Shown: one piece after another, positions 16,808 to 24,520 of the stretch
Numbering within the stretch: position 1 is the first letter of the stretch
How the letters are laid out: every line of letters begins with the position of its first letter
Source: G963666535 sp963666535
GTDB lineage: Bacteria > Bacillota > Clostridia > Oscillospirales > Oscillospiraceae
Length of the DNA stretch: 64,000 bases
NCBI GenBank assembly: GCA_963666535.1
Contig: OY762913.1
Coordinates: 434,001-498,000, forward strand
Direction: 5' to 3'
Notes under the pieces: model-generated
Seen by the model: the letters and a program-made list of their open reading frames with translations, nothing else
Database searches by the model: none
Told to the model about the DNA's origin: nothing
Translations under genes and position numbers: made by a program

Positions 16808-16850
16808 ACAACTCGGATGGAAAGACCGTCCGTTCTGTGAAAAGAGGCTA

Positions 16851-17318
16851 TTGAATGTGATCAATCAAGCAACTGATATCCTATCCGCCTACTTAAAAGT
16901 GACGCAGCATTTGTCTCAGCAATTCCGCCACCATTTTGGGCAGCTCAACTTGACCTTTCCCCAGGCGCTGGTGCTTACCGTGCTGGGGGAGGAAGGCCCC
17001 ATGCCGATCAGCGAGTTAGCGGAGCGAACCGGCAGCGCCAACAGTACGATTTCCGGCATTGTGGATCGATTGGAGAAATTGGGACTATTGAAGCGGGAGC
17101 GGTCTAATAAGGATCGACGGGTCATCTACGTCTCGTCCACGGCGGAGTATACCGCCATGCGGAAGAAGGCCACGACCAGTGTAAATGGCTATTTTGCGGG
17201 GCTGATTGAAAAAATTGACCCAACAGACCGGCAAGAAATATTGATCGCGCTGGGCAAGCTGGACAGCGTGCTGCGCGAGGAGGAAAAGACCGGTGCGTGT
17301 AGACAAAAAAGGCTGTAA
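16851..17318 (+). CDS. MarR-family transcriptional regulator
   Basis: A 155-residue winged-helix regulator from the TTG at 16851, preceded by AAGAGG. The longer ATG frame from 16770 overlaps the promoter, so it is not used. The core LTFPQALVLTVLGEEGPMPISELAERTGSANSTISGIVDRLEKLGLLKRERSNKDRRVIYV carries the recognition helix (NSTISGIVDRLE) and the DRR wing of MarR proteins. The N- and C-terminal helices would form the dimer. It probably controls its own gene and the divergent small membrane protein in response to a small molecule. Confidence 0.88.
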   Translation: MNVINQATDILSAYLKVTQHLSQQFRHHFGQLNLTFPQALVLTVLGEEGPMPISELAERTGSANSTISGIVDRLEKLGLLKRERSNKDRRVIYVSSTAEYTAMRKKATTSVNGYFAGLIEKIDPTDRQEILIALGKLDSVLREEEKTGACRQKRL

Positions 17319-17333
17319 ATTTTTCCTGTTATC

Positions 17334-17342
17334 TGGTATAAT
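17334..17342 (+). promoter_or_regulatory. Extended -10 promoter of the glycoside-hydrolase-like gene
   Basis: TGGTATAAT is an extended -10 box, 50 bases before the start. The -35 region (TGTAAA) is weak. Confidence 0.5.
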
Positions 17343-17391
17343 CATCCGGTAGCGCCTGTTTTTAAAAGAGAAAAGAGGCAGGAAAGGGAAT

Positions 17392-18459
17392 ATGAAAAAA
17401 CACTCATATGACAGTTACCGGGGACGAACGTCCTCCAGCACCCTTCTAAAGGGATTGATTGTTGTCCTAGCGGTTATTCTTGGCCTTTGTATCGCGGGCT
17501 ATATCGTGATGCAGAACTATATGGTTTATACCGAGGATGGAGGGCACATCAAGCTGCCGTTTTTTCAGCAGCAAGAAGTGGAGAATACGGACGACCCCGC
17601 AAGTGAAAACATTGTAATTGAGACGCAGCCGGTCGAAACGGAACCGGTGGAGACACAGCCGGTCGGTGAAGAGACAATAACCGAGCTCAGGGCTGTGCTG
17701 CTGCCTGCCACCGCGATCACAGATGGTTCGGTCCAGACCAGACTGGCGGCGGCGGGGGCTGATGCTGCGGTTTTTGATATGAAGGCCGACGACGGAAGTC
17801 TGGGGTATGTCTCGACGGTGGCAGACAAGGCCTCAGCGCAGGATGAAACCCTGAATGCGGCCATTCGGGCCCTGAATGAGAGTGGCGTTTATACGGTCGC
17901 GCGGGTCTCCTGTTTCAAGGATAACCTGATGGCGGAGGACACCAAGTATGCCATTTTGACCAATAGCGGGTATCGCTGGCGGGACGAGAACGAAATTCGC
18001 TGGATCAGCCCCACCAACGAGGCGGTGCAGAACTATTTGGTCGGAATTGTGACCGAACTTGCCGCGCTTGGCTTTGATGAAATTCTGTTGGATCATGCAG
18101 GTTATCCCACCACAGGCCATCTGGGCTATATTAAAGTGGGCGCCGCCTATGACGCGGCGGCCTTTGAAAGCGTGATCGCGGCGTTTTACGGAAAGGTATC
18201 CGCGGCACTGGAGGAATCCGGCGTCAAACTTTCTATTGTGGCAACCCAGGAGGCGATTTTGGGTACCGACGTCAAAAGCGGCCAAACAGCTTCCGATTTG
18301 GCACAGTGGGCGGATCGGGTGTGGATGCCCTCGCCGACGGATGGCAGCAACGATTATGAAGCGCTGCTGACTGCCGCGGGGATGGAAAACACAGCGGGCC
18401 AAGTGGTGTTTATTGGTCAGCAGCTGGGCGAAAGCGGCAGTTGGGCCGTTTTGCAATAA
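17392..18459 (+). CDS. Membrane-anchored putative glycoside hydrolase (DUF4015-like)
   Basis: A 355-residue protein with one N-terminal membrane helix (residues 20-42), a repeated VETxPVE linker (about 75-92), and an extracellular TIM-barrel-like domain. The family landmarks are FDMKADDGSLGY, ARVSCFKDN, then WISPTNEAVQNYLVGIV and GFDEILLDHAGYP, where the usual family text is GFDEIxxDYxRFP. The aspartate is kept but the following aromatic/Arg are changed. DUF4015 proteins are classed as putative polysaccharide hydrolases with little biochemistry. It probably acts on the cell wall outside the membrane. Confidence 0.75.
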   Translation: MKKHSYDSYRGRTSSSTLLKGLIVVLAVILGLCIAGYIVMQNYMVYTEDGGHIKLPFFQQQEVENTDDPASENIVIETQPVETEPVETQPVGEETITELRAVLLPATAITDGSVQTRLAAAGADAAVFDMKADDGSLGYVSTVADKASAQDETLNAAIRALNESGVYTVARVSCFKDNLMAEDTKYAILTNSGYRWRDENEIRWISPTNEAVQNYLVGIVTELAALGFDEILLDHAGYPTTGHLGYIKVGAAYDAAAFESVIAAFYGKVSAALEESGVKLSIVATQEAILGTDVKSGQTASDLAQWADRVWMPSPTDGSNDYEALLTAAGMENTAGQVVFIGQQLGESGSWAVLQ

Positions 18460-18501
18460 GAAGCATCGGCCGACAATGCATCAAAGCGGGAAAGGAGCGC
18501 T

Positions 18502-19185
18502 ATGGCAGAAGCGAAACAAGTGCCGGAGTATGAGGGAAAACTCCGTAGCCACATGATCATGATCCCCCGCTGTATCAGCGAAGCCTCCGGCATCCGTGTC
18601 TTTGGACGGCGGATCAAGTCGCTGGCGTTTACAACTGATGTGGCAATCATACGCAATATCAACGCCGACGCCATTATTGCCGTGTATCCGTTTACCCCGC
18701 AGTCTGCCATTAGCCGCGCGGTTATGCTGGCGGCTGATATGCCGGTATTCGTAGGGGTGGGAGGCGGCGTGACCCGGGGGCAGCGGGTGGCGAATCTCGC
18801 CAATGACGCGGAGTACGAGGGTGCGTTCGGGGTGGTGGTCAACGCCCCTACGGATAATGAGGTAATCCGGCAGTTAAAGGCAGAAATGGATATTCCCATT
18901 ATCGTGACAGTGGTGTCAGATCGGACGGATGTGGCGCAGCGTGTCGCCGCAGGAGCGGATATTATCAACGTATCCGCAGCGGAGGAAACCCCCGATGTTG
19001 TGCGGAAAATCAGAAAGAAAATGCCCAATTTGCCCATTATCGCCACCGGCGGGCCGTCAGAGGAATCCATTCTGGAGACTATCCGCGCAGGAGCAAATGC
19101 AATAACGTATACGCCCCCTTCCAATGGCGAACTCTTTGCGCTGTCCATGGCGCGGTACCGCGCCATGGAGCGAGAGCGGGATTAA
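18502..19185 (+). CDS. TIM-barrel protein of unknown substrate
   Basis: A 227-residue protein with a clear (beta/alpha)8 rhythm: AIIAVYPF, PVFVGVGGG, GVVVNAPTD, PIIVTVVSD, ADIINVSAAEE, PIIATGGPS and GANAITYTPPS are successive strands. The last two carry Gly-rich turns like the phosphate sites of nitronate-monooxygenase, IMP-dehydrogenase and ThiG-type barrels. No cysteine nucleophile or metal site stands out. It follows the glycoside-hydrolase-like gene by 42 bases and is probably co-transcribed. The reaction is not known. Confidence 0.65.
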   Translation: MAEAKQVPEYEGKLRSHMIMIPRCISEASGIRVFGRRIKSLAFTTDVAIIRNINADAIIAVYPFTPQSAISRAVMLAADMPVFVGVGGGVTRGQRVANLANDAEYEGAFGVVVNAPTDNEVIRQLKAEMDIPIIVTVVSDRTDVAQRVAAGADIINVSAAEETPDVVRKIRKKMPNLPIIATGGPSEESILETIRAGANAITYTPPSNGELFALSMARYRAMERERD

Positions 19186-19194
19186 TCTTGGATC

Positions 19195-19235
19195 AAAAAA
19201 CGACGAACCGAACGTGCCCGGTTCGCCGTTTTTTT
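19195..19235 (+). terminator. Terminator of the TIM-barrel gene
   Basis: AAAACGaCGAACCG pairs with CGGTTCGcCGTTTT, followed by a run of seven T. Confidence 0.85.
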
Positions 19236-19536
19236 GCAGTCGCAATCTGCAACTAGGTGAATTGTGGAACAACAAACTAATGAAACGGCAGTTTTGCCCG
19301 ATAAACAATGGGAGTACGCAGGGCATTTTTAAAAAGAAAACGGGAATTCTAGCAGAGAGGCGGACGATAACAGGTACTGTTGAAAAACAATTTCGGGAAT
19401 TGAAAGATCTGGAATGTTAACTTGCAAAAAACGGGGAATGCGGTCTGATTGTGAATAAATTGACAAATAATTTGACAAAATTAACGCAAAATATTCAAAA
19501 AAAAACAAATTTCCAGCGCATTTGCCTTGCGTTTGC

Positions 19537-19565
19537 TTGACGATTAGGGTATTATTTAGTATGTT
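19537..19565 (+). promoter_or_regulatory. Promoter of the V-type ATPase operon
   Basis: TTGACG and TATGTT are separated by 17 bases, about 50 bases before the first ATPase gene. Confidence 0.55.
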
Positions 19566-19615
19566 ATTTAAAGGGTTCAAAGAAGAAAAATCAAGGAAAG
19601 AAAGGCGGTGAAGAG

Positions 19616-19930
19616 ATGTCTTTGGAGGCAATCCAAAAGGTCGCCGACAGTGAAACTGCGGCGCAAAAGCGCAAACAGGATGCGGCGGAAGCAGCAAAGA
19701 AGCTGGTGAATGACGCGGAGCGGTCCGGCCAAGATTTGGTTGCACAGGCAAGAGCTAAGGCGGAAGCACATGCAAAGGAGCAGATGACACAAGCCGAAGC
19801 GAACGCTGCAAAAAAGGAAGCTTCTGTTATGGCAGATACTGAAAAAGCCTGTGACGCACTGCGTCAGGCGGCACAGGGCCGTTTGCCTGCGGCGGCGGAA
19901 CTCATTGTCAGAAGGGTAGTGAATGTCTGA
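19616..19930 (+). CDS. ntpF: V-type ATPase peripheral-stalk subunit (G/H type)
   Basis: A 104-residue, almost wholly helical protein rich in Ala, Glu, Lys and Gln (AEAHAKEQMTQAEANAAKKEA), as expected for the coiled-coil stalk subunit that pairs with subunit E. It ends with LPAAAELIVRRVVNV, the family's short C-terminal motif. It is the first gene of the operon, and its stop overlaps the start of subunit I. The gene order that follows matches the ntpFIKECGABD order of Enterococcus. Confidence 0.85.
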   Translation: MSLEAIQKVADSETAAQKRKQDAAEAAKKLVNDAERSGQDLVAQARAKAEAHAKEQMTQAEANAAKKEASVMADTEKACDALRQAAQGRLPAAAELIVRRVVNV

Positions 19931-21864
19931 TGGCCATCGTCAAAATGAAGCGACTGCGTATGATCGCCCTGAACAACGAGCGGGACGAAATTCTTGCGCG
20001 GCTGCTCCATCTGGGATGTGTGGAGGTCACGGAGCCGGAGGGGAAACTCGCTGATCCACAGTGGGCGGCACTTTTACGGCGGGACACTACCACGTTGGGA
20101 GAGGCGAAGACGCAGGCTGCTGCGGTCGCCTCAGCGCTGGATACTCTTGCGAAATATGCGCCCTATAAAAAGGGGCTGTTTGTAGTCCGCGAGAGCATCC
20201 ATGAGGCCGATTTCCTTTGTGAAAACGCAAAGGCGGCGGCGCTGGAAACAGCATCTCAGATTAACCAACGCGCCCAGCAGATTAATCAGAGCCTGTCTCA
20301 GGAAACCCGTTTGACCGCGCAGCGGGTGGGGTTCGCCCCTTGGATGGGACTGGATATCTCGCTGGAAACTGCTGAAACACAGGCAGTAAAAGTCATTTTC
20401 GCCACCTGCCCGGCTGCTGCTTCTCTTGCAGAACTGCAGGCGGTGCTGGAAGAAAAGGCGCCTCTTTCCCAACTGGTCGAAGCCAGTCAGGATGAGGCAC
20501 TGCACTATTTCGTCTTGATCTATCACAAGACCGAGCAGGAAAACATCCAAGAGGTTCTCAAGCGGTTCACAGTCAGCACCTTAAGCTTTAAGGGTAGCCA
20601 CGGCACAGCGGCGGAAAACATTGCCGCGGTTGACCAAGAGTTGGCTAGCAGCGCGGCAAAGAGGGACGCGCTGATTGCGGAAATCGCAGCCCTTGCAGAC
20701 CAGCGCAAAGCACTGCAGTTCTGTCTGGACGCCTTGGATCAGGAAATTTCCAAGCAGACCAGCCATGAGCGGCTGCTGACAGATGGAACCATCGTGTTTT
20801 TGGAGGGCTGGGCCACAGTGCCCGGGCTGCCCCGCCTGGAGGAGGAGCTGAGCAAGTTCTCTGTGGCGTGGGAAACCAGCGATCCTCAGGAGGATGAAGA
20901 GCCTCCCGTGCTGCTGCGAAATTCCAAGCTGATTACCCCCATTAATATGGTCACAGAAATGTACGCATTGCCATCCTACCGCGGGATTGATCCCAACCCA
21001 CTGATCTTTTGGTTCTACATCACGTTCTTCGGCTTTATGTTTGCAGATATCGGCTATGGCATCATTCTGTTTGTCATCAGCCTTATCATTACGAAGAAGT
21101 TCCATCCCAAGGGAACCATGGGCTATATGTTTGGGCTGGGCCAGTATTTGGGCGTGACTACCTTTCTATTCGGCATCATCACCGGCGGCTTCTTCGGCGA
21201 TGTCATCACGGTGTTCTGCGCCACCTTCCTGGGAAAGCCCGGCGTGGCGCTGCCCTATCTCATCAACCCACTTTCCGACCCCATGAGTGTTCTGATCGTG
21301 GCGATCGGGATGGGCATTGTCCAGTTGCTGTTCGGTCAGTGCGTCCATATTTATATGGAGTGCCGCGACGGACATCCCATGGAGGGCATCTTGGATGTGG
21401 TGCCCTGGTGGATCGTGTTTGCGGGGATTGGCGCGCTGGCTCTTGGAAGTGGCTCCACAGTGATTCTGGTGGGCTTCGCTTCTCTGGTGCTGACTCAGGG
21501 CCGGCATAATAAGGGCCTTTTCGGCAAACTGTTCGGCGGCGTTGCCTCCCTGTATGACGTGACCAGCTGGCTGTCTGACGTGCTGTCCTATTCCCGACTG
21601 ATGGCGCTGATGCTGGCAACTTCGGTCATCGCCAGCGTGATGAACACCTTGGGTGCTCTGCCCAAAAACATTATCGCATTCGTTATCATCTTCTGTATCG
21701 GCCATGTGTTTAACATAGGGGTTAATATCATCGGCACCTATGTTCATGCGGCCCGACTCCAATATCTGGAGTTCTTCGGCAAGTTCTACAAGGAGGGCGG
21801 CGTTCCGTTCCGCCCCCTGCAGTACAATACAAAATATGTCGATATAATCGAGGAGGAAAAATAA
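19930..21864 (+). CDS. ntpI: V-type ATPase membrane subunit I (a-type)
   Basis: A 644-residue protein: a soluble N-terminal half (1-340) with long helices that joins the peripheral stalks, then about eight membrane helices. YSRLMALMLATSVIASVMN near residue 555 contains the essential Arg of the ion half-channels facing the c-ring, and GYGIILFVISLIITKKFHPKGTMG marks the first helices. It provides the ion path between the ring and the two sides of the membrane. The length and layout are normal. Confidence 0.93.
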   Translation: MAIVKMKRLRMIALNNERDEILARLLHLGCVEVTEPEGKLADPQWAALLRRDTTTLGEAKTQAAAVASALDTLAKYAPYKKGLFVVRESIHEADFLCENAKAAALETASQINQRAQQINQSLSQETRLTAQRVGFAPWMGLDISLETAETQAVKVIFATCPAAASLAELQAVLEEKAPLSQLVEASQDEALHYFVLIYHKTEQENIQEVLKRFTVSTLSFKGSHGTAAENIAAVDQELASSAAKRDALIAEIAALADQRKALQFCLDALDQEISKQTSHERLLTDGTIVFLEGWATVPGLPRLEEELSKFSVAWETSDPQEDEEPPVLLRNSKLITPINMVTEMYALPSYRGIDPNPLIFWFYITFFGFMFADIGYGIILFVISLIITKKFHPKGTMGYMFGLGQYLGVTTFLFGIITGGFFGDVITVFCATFLGKPGVALPYLINPLSDPMSVLIVAIGMGIVQLLFGQCVHIYMECRDGHPMEGILDVVPWWIVFAGIGALALGSGSTVILVGFASLVLTQGRHNKGLFGKLFGGVASLYDVTSWLSDVLSYSRLMALMLATSVIASVMNTLGALPKNIIAFVIIFCIGHVFNIGVNIIGTYVHAARLQYLEFFGKFYKEGGVPFRPLQYNTKYVDIIEEEK

Positions 21865-21866
21865 TC

Positions 21867-22352
21867 ATGGAATTTCTGTCTACCTGTGGAACCCAGATCG
21901 CTTTTATTGGTGCGATCCTGTCTGTTGGTCTGGCTTGCGGCGGCTCTGGTAAGGGCGTAGGTCTCGTGGGCGAAGCTGCTGCCGGCGTACTGTCCGCTGA
22001 CCCCAGCAAGTTTGCTCAGTGCCTGATCCTTGAAATTATCCCTGGCACCCAGGGCCTGTATGGTCTGGTTATCTGGTTCTTCGCTATGATGAAGATGGGC
22101 TTCTTCTCCACCGGCATCCCCACGATGGATATTGCCACCGGTCTTGGCTTTCTGGCTGCCTGCTTGCCCATGGGCATCGGTGGTTACATCACCGCGATTG
22201 CACAAGGCCGCTGCGCCGCTGCCGGCGTGACCCTGATTGCCAAGCGTCCCGGCGAGATGTCCAAGGGCATCATCTTGGCCATCATGGTCGAGTTTTACGC
22301 CATCCTCTGCCTGCTGGCTTCTTTCCTCATGCTCAACAGCATGGGCGTGTAA
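21867..22352 (+). CDS. ntpK: V-type ATPase ring subunit K (proteolipid)
   Basis: A 161-residue, four-helix proteolipid of the duplicated 16-kDa type. The ion-carrying glutamate is E142 in helix 4 (IMVEFYAILCLL). Helix 2 has PGTQGLYG with T61 and Q62, and helix 3 has AIAQGR with Q113. These are the positions that, with the glutamate, bind Na+ in Enterococcus hirae NtpK, so sodium rather than proton coupling is inferred. An extra acidic residue (E56) is present in helix 2. It starts two bases after subunit I ends. Confidence 0.93.
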   Translation: MEFLSTCGTQIAFIGAILSVGLACGGSGKGVGLVGEAAAGVLSADPSKFAQCLILEIIPGTQGLYGLVIWFFAMMKMGFFSTGIPTMDIATGLGFLAACLPMGIGGYITAIAQGRCAAAGVTLIAKRPGEMSKGIILAIMVEFYAILCLLASFLMLNSMGV

Positions 22353-22405
22353 ACGAAGCTTAACAAGTAAAAAATAAACCATCAGAAAGGATGGTAGACC
22401 AAACC

Positions 22406-23092
22406 ATGAACGGCATTGAAAAAATTACCCAGCGGATCGACCAGGACGTCCAGGGCGAGATTGATGAGATCCTCGCCAAGGCGAAGGCCGAAGCCGCTGC
22501 GATCACCGCAAGCTATGAAGCGCAGGCTAAAAAAGAGGCCGAGGAGATCCTCGCCCGTGGCGCGAAAAACGCCGCCGAGCGCGAGGAGCGGCTTGGCTCT
22601 GTGGCCGTGCTGGAAACCAAAAAGCTGACACTGGCCGCCAAGCAGGAAATGCTGGGCAAGGCCTTTGAGCAGGCACTGCAGAAGCTCAACGCCCTGCCCG
22701 ATGAGGCGTATGTAGCGCTGCTAGCTGAGCTGGCAGTCAAAGCCTCCTCCACCGGCCGCGAGCAGCTGATCTTCTCCCAGAAGGACCGGAATCGTGTGGG
22801 CAAGCAGGTGGTCACCGCTGCCAATGAGATTTTGGCAAAAAAAGTGGCGCCCAAGCTGCCTGATCAGATCACCGAATCCAAGGCCGGCGCAATCCTCGAA
22901 AAAGTGGTAACCGGAGTTTCCGCCATTGCGGCAGGCACCGGGATGCTCACCCTGAGTGAGGAGACCCGCCCCATGAGCGGCGGCTTCATTATGAGCGATG
23001 GAGACGTGGAGGTCAACTGTGCCTTTGAGACTCTGGTGCGCCTGCTGCGCAATGAGATCTCCGGCGAGGTGTCCAAGGCCCTGTTTGACTAA
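22406..23092 (+). CDS. ntpE: V-type ATPase stalk subunit E
   Basis: A 228-residue protein: a long N-terminal helix (residues 1-100, rich in Ala, Glu, Lys) for pairing with the G/H subunit, and a C-terminal globular domain with GGFIMSDGDVEVNCAFETLV, the family motif that binds the catalytic head. I prefer the ATG at 22406 (MNGIEKITQ). The ATG at 22391 lies directly against the AGAAAGG site. Confidence 0.9.
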   Translation: MNGIEKITQRIDQDVQGEIDEILAKAKAEAAAITASYEAQAKKEAEEILARGAKNAAEREERLGSVAVLETKKLTLAAKQEMLGKAFEQALQKLNALPDEAYVALLAELAVKASSTGREQLIFSQKDRNRVGKQVVTAANEILAKKVAPKLPDQITESKAGAILEKVVTGVSAIAAGTGMLTLSEETRPMSGGFIMSDGDVEVNCAFETLVRLLRNEISGEVSKALFD

Positions 23093-23128
23093 ACACACCC
23101 TCTTTCCTCTAAAAAGGAGGATACAATC

Positions 23129-24133
23129 TTGGCACAACCAAAAATCAAGGATACAGATTATCTGTTTCTGTCTGCACGGATCAAGGCGCTGGAGTGCAAT
23201 CTGCTGACGAAAGAACGCATGGATCGCATGCTGGATGCCCCAACGGTGGAAGACGCCGCCAAAGTGCTGCAGGAATGCGGATACGCCGAGCTGCCCCGGG
23301 TGGGTGTGGATGCTCTTGAGGAGACGCTTGCCGATCAGCGGCAGGCCACCATTGAGGATTTGACCGCATTCGCCCCCGACGTAAATATCATCGACGTGTT
23401 CAAAGTGAAGTATGACTATCACAACGCAAAGGTTCTGCTCAAGGCGGAAGCCATGAATATGGACCCCAAATCCCTTTTGGTCAGCGCCGGCCGTGTGCCC
23501 GTAAATGAGCTGGAGGAGATGGTAAGCACATCCAGTTTTTCGGGACTGCCCGGCATCTACGCCTCCGCCATCCAATCCGCTCGCGAGGTGCTGGCCACCA
23601 CAGGAGATCCCCAGTTGGCTGACTTCGTTCTTGACCGCGCCTATTTCGAGGACATGTTTGATCTGGCTGAGCAGTCCGGCAGCAAGTTTCTGCGCGGCTA
23701 TGTGGCCATTTCGATTGATTCCGCCAACATTCGCTCCGCCGTGCGGACCATGCGCATGGAGAAGAGCGCGGACTTTCTTAAGGGCGTGTTGTTTGAGGGC
23801 GGCAATGTAGATGTTATGCGGATCCTCAACGCAGTATCCGCAGGCGGAAGCCTGGAGGAGCTGTATGCGGCCACCGAGCTGAAGGAAGCGGCCGAGGCCG
23901 GCGCCCAGGCGCTCCGTGGCGGCGGCCTGACCCGGTTTGAAAAGCTGTGTGACGACGCGGTAAACGAGTATCTGTCCGGCGCAAAGTATGTTCCCTTCGG
24001 CGATGCGCCCCTGATCGGCTATTTGGCCGCAAAGGAGAGCGAGTACACCGCAGTGCGGATTATCATGAACGGACGCATGGCCAATCTGGACAGGGCCACC
24101 ATCGAGGAAAGGCTGCGTGAAGCGTATGTATAA
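23129..24133 (+). CDS. ntpC: V-type ATPase subunit C (AC39/d type)
   Basis: A 334-residue helical protein that couples the rotor shaft to the membrane ring. DTDYLFLSARIKALECNLL at the N-terminus and DVFKVKYDYHNAKVLLKAE near residue 95 are the family's helical hairpin motifs; VRIIMNGRM near the end is the last conserved block. TTG start with AAAAAGGAGG upstream. It overlaps the next gene by 17 bases. Confidence 0.9.
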   Translation: MAQPKIKDTDYLFLSARIKALECNLLTKERMDRMLDAPTVEDAAKVLQECGYAELPRVGVDALEETLADQRQATIEDLTAFAPDVNIIDVFKVKYDYHNAKVLLKAEAMNMDPKSLLVSAGRVPVNELEEMVSTSSFSGLPGIYASAIQSAREVLATTGDPQLADFVLDRAYFEDMFDLAEQSGSKFLRGYVAISIDSANIRSAVRTMRMEKSADFLKGVLFEGGNVDVMRILNAVSAGGSLEELYAATELKEAAEAGAQALRGGGLTRFEKLCDDAVNEYLSGAKYVPFGDAPLIGYLAAKESEYTAVRIIMNGRMANLDRATIEERLREAYV

Positions 24134-24434
24134 GATCGCAGTACTGGGAGATAAGGACAGCGTCTTGGGTTTTAAAGCCCTTGGGCTGGAGGTATTCCCC
24201 GCAGAAACCGCCGAGGAGGCAAAGACGATTTTGCATCGCCTGGCCAAAGAGGATTACGCAGTGGTCTATCTCACCGAGCAATACGCGGTGAACATGGAAG
24301 CCGAGATCACCCGCTATAAGGATGAGCTCACCCCGGCTGTCATCCTCATTCCCGGCAAGGAAGGCTCTTTGGGGATTGGCATGGCAAATGTCAAGAGAGC
24401 CGTGGAACGCGCAGTAGGCGCGGATATTCTGTAA
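24117..24434 (+). CDS. ntpG: V-type ATPase subunit F
   Basis: A 105-residue Rossmann-like subunit of the central shaft: YKIAVLGDKDSVLGFKALGLEVFP at the start and VILIPGKEGSLGIGMANVKRAVERAVGADIL at the end. GTG at 24117 with GAGGAAAG upstream is the likely start; ATG at 24126 is possible. Confidence 0.9.
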   Translation: MKRMYKIAVLGDKDSVLGFKALGLEVFPAETAEEAKTILHRLAKEDYAVVYLTEQYAVNMEAEITRYKDELTPAVILIPGKEGSLGIGMANVKRAVERAVGADIL

Positions 24435-24520
24435 CCGTCAGGGTTACAGACCAACCCCGTGAAAATCATTGGCGATCATGCAGCGGTACACTGCTGATTG
24501 TCTGAAAGAAGGTATTACGC

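Larger units (their letters stand above)
19186..19615. other. Gap before the V-type ATPase operon
   Basis: It holds the terminator at 19195-19235, about 200 bases with no feature that I can support, an AT-rich stretch with TTGACAAAT runs near 19460, and the likely operon promoter at 19537-19565. Confidence 0.5.

Noticed and set aside
16770..16850. Upstream extension of the MarR protein to an ATG at 16770
   Set aside because: The extension overlaps the TTGACA promoter box and has no ribosome site; TTG at 16851 after AAGAGG is better.
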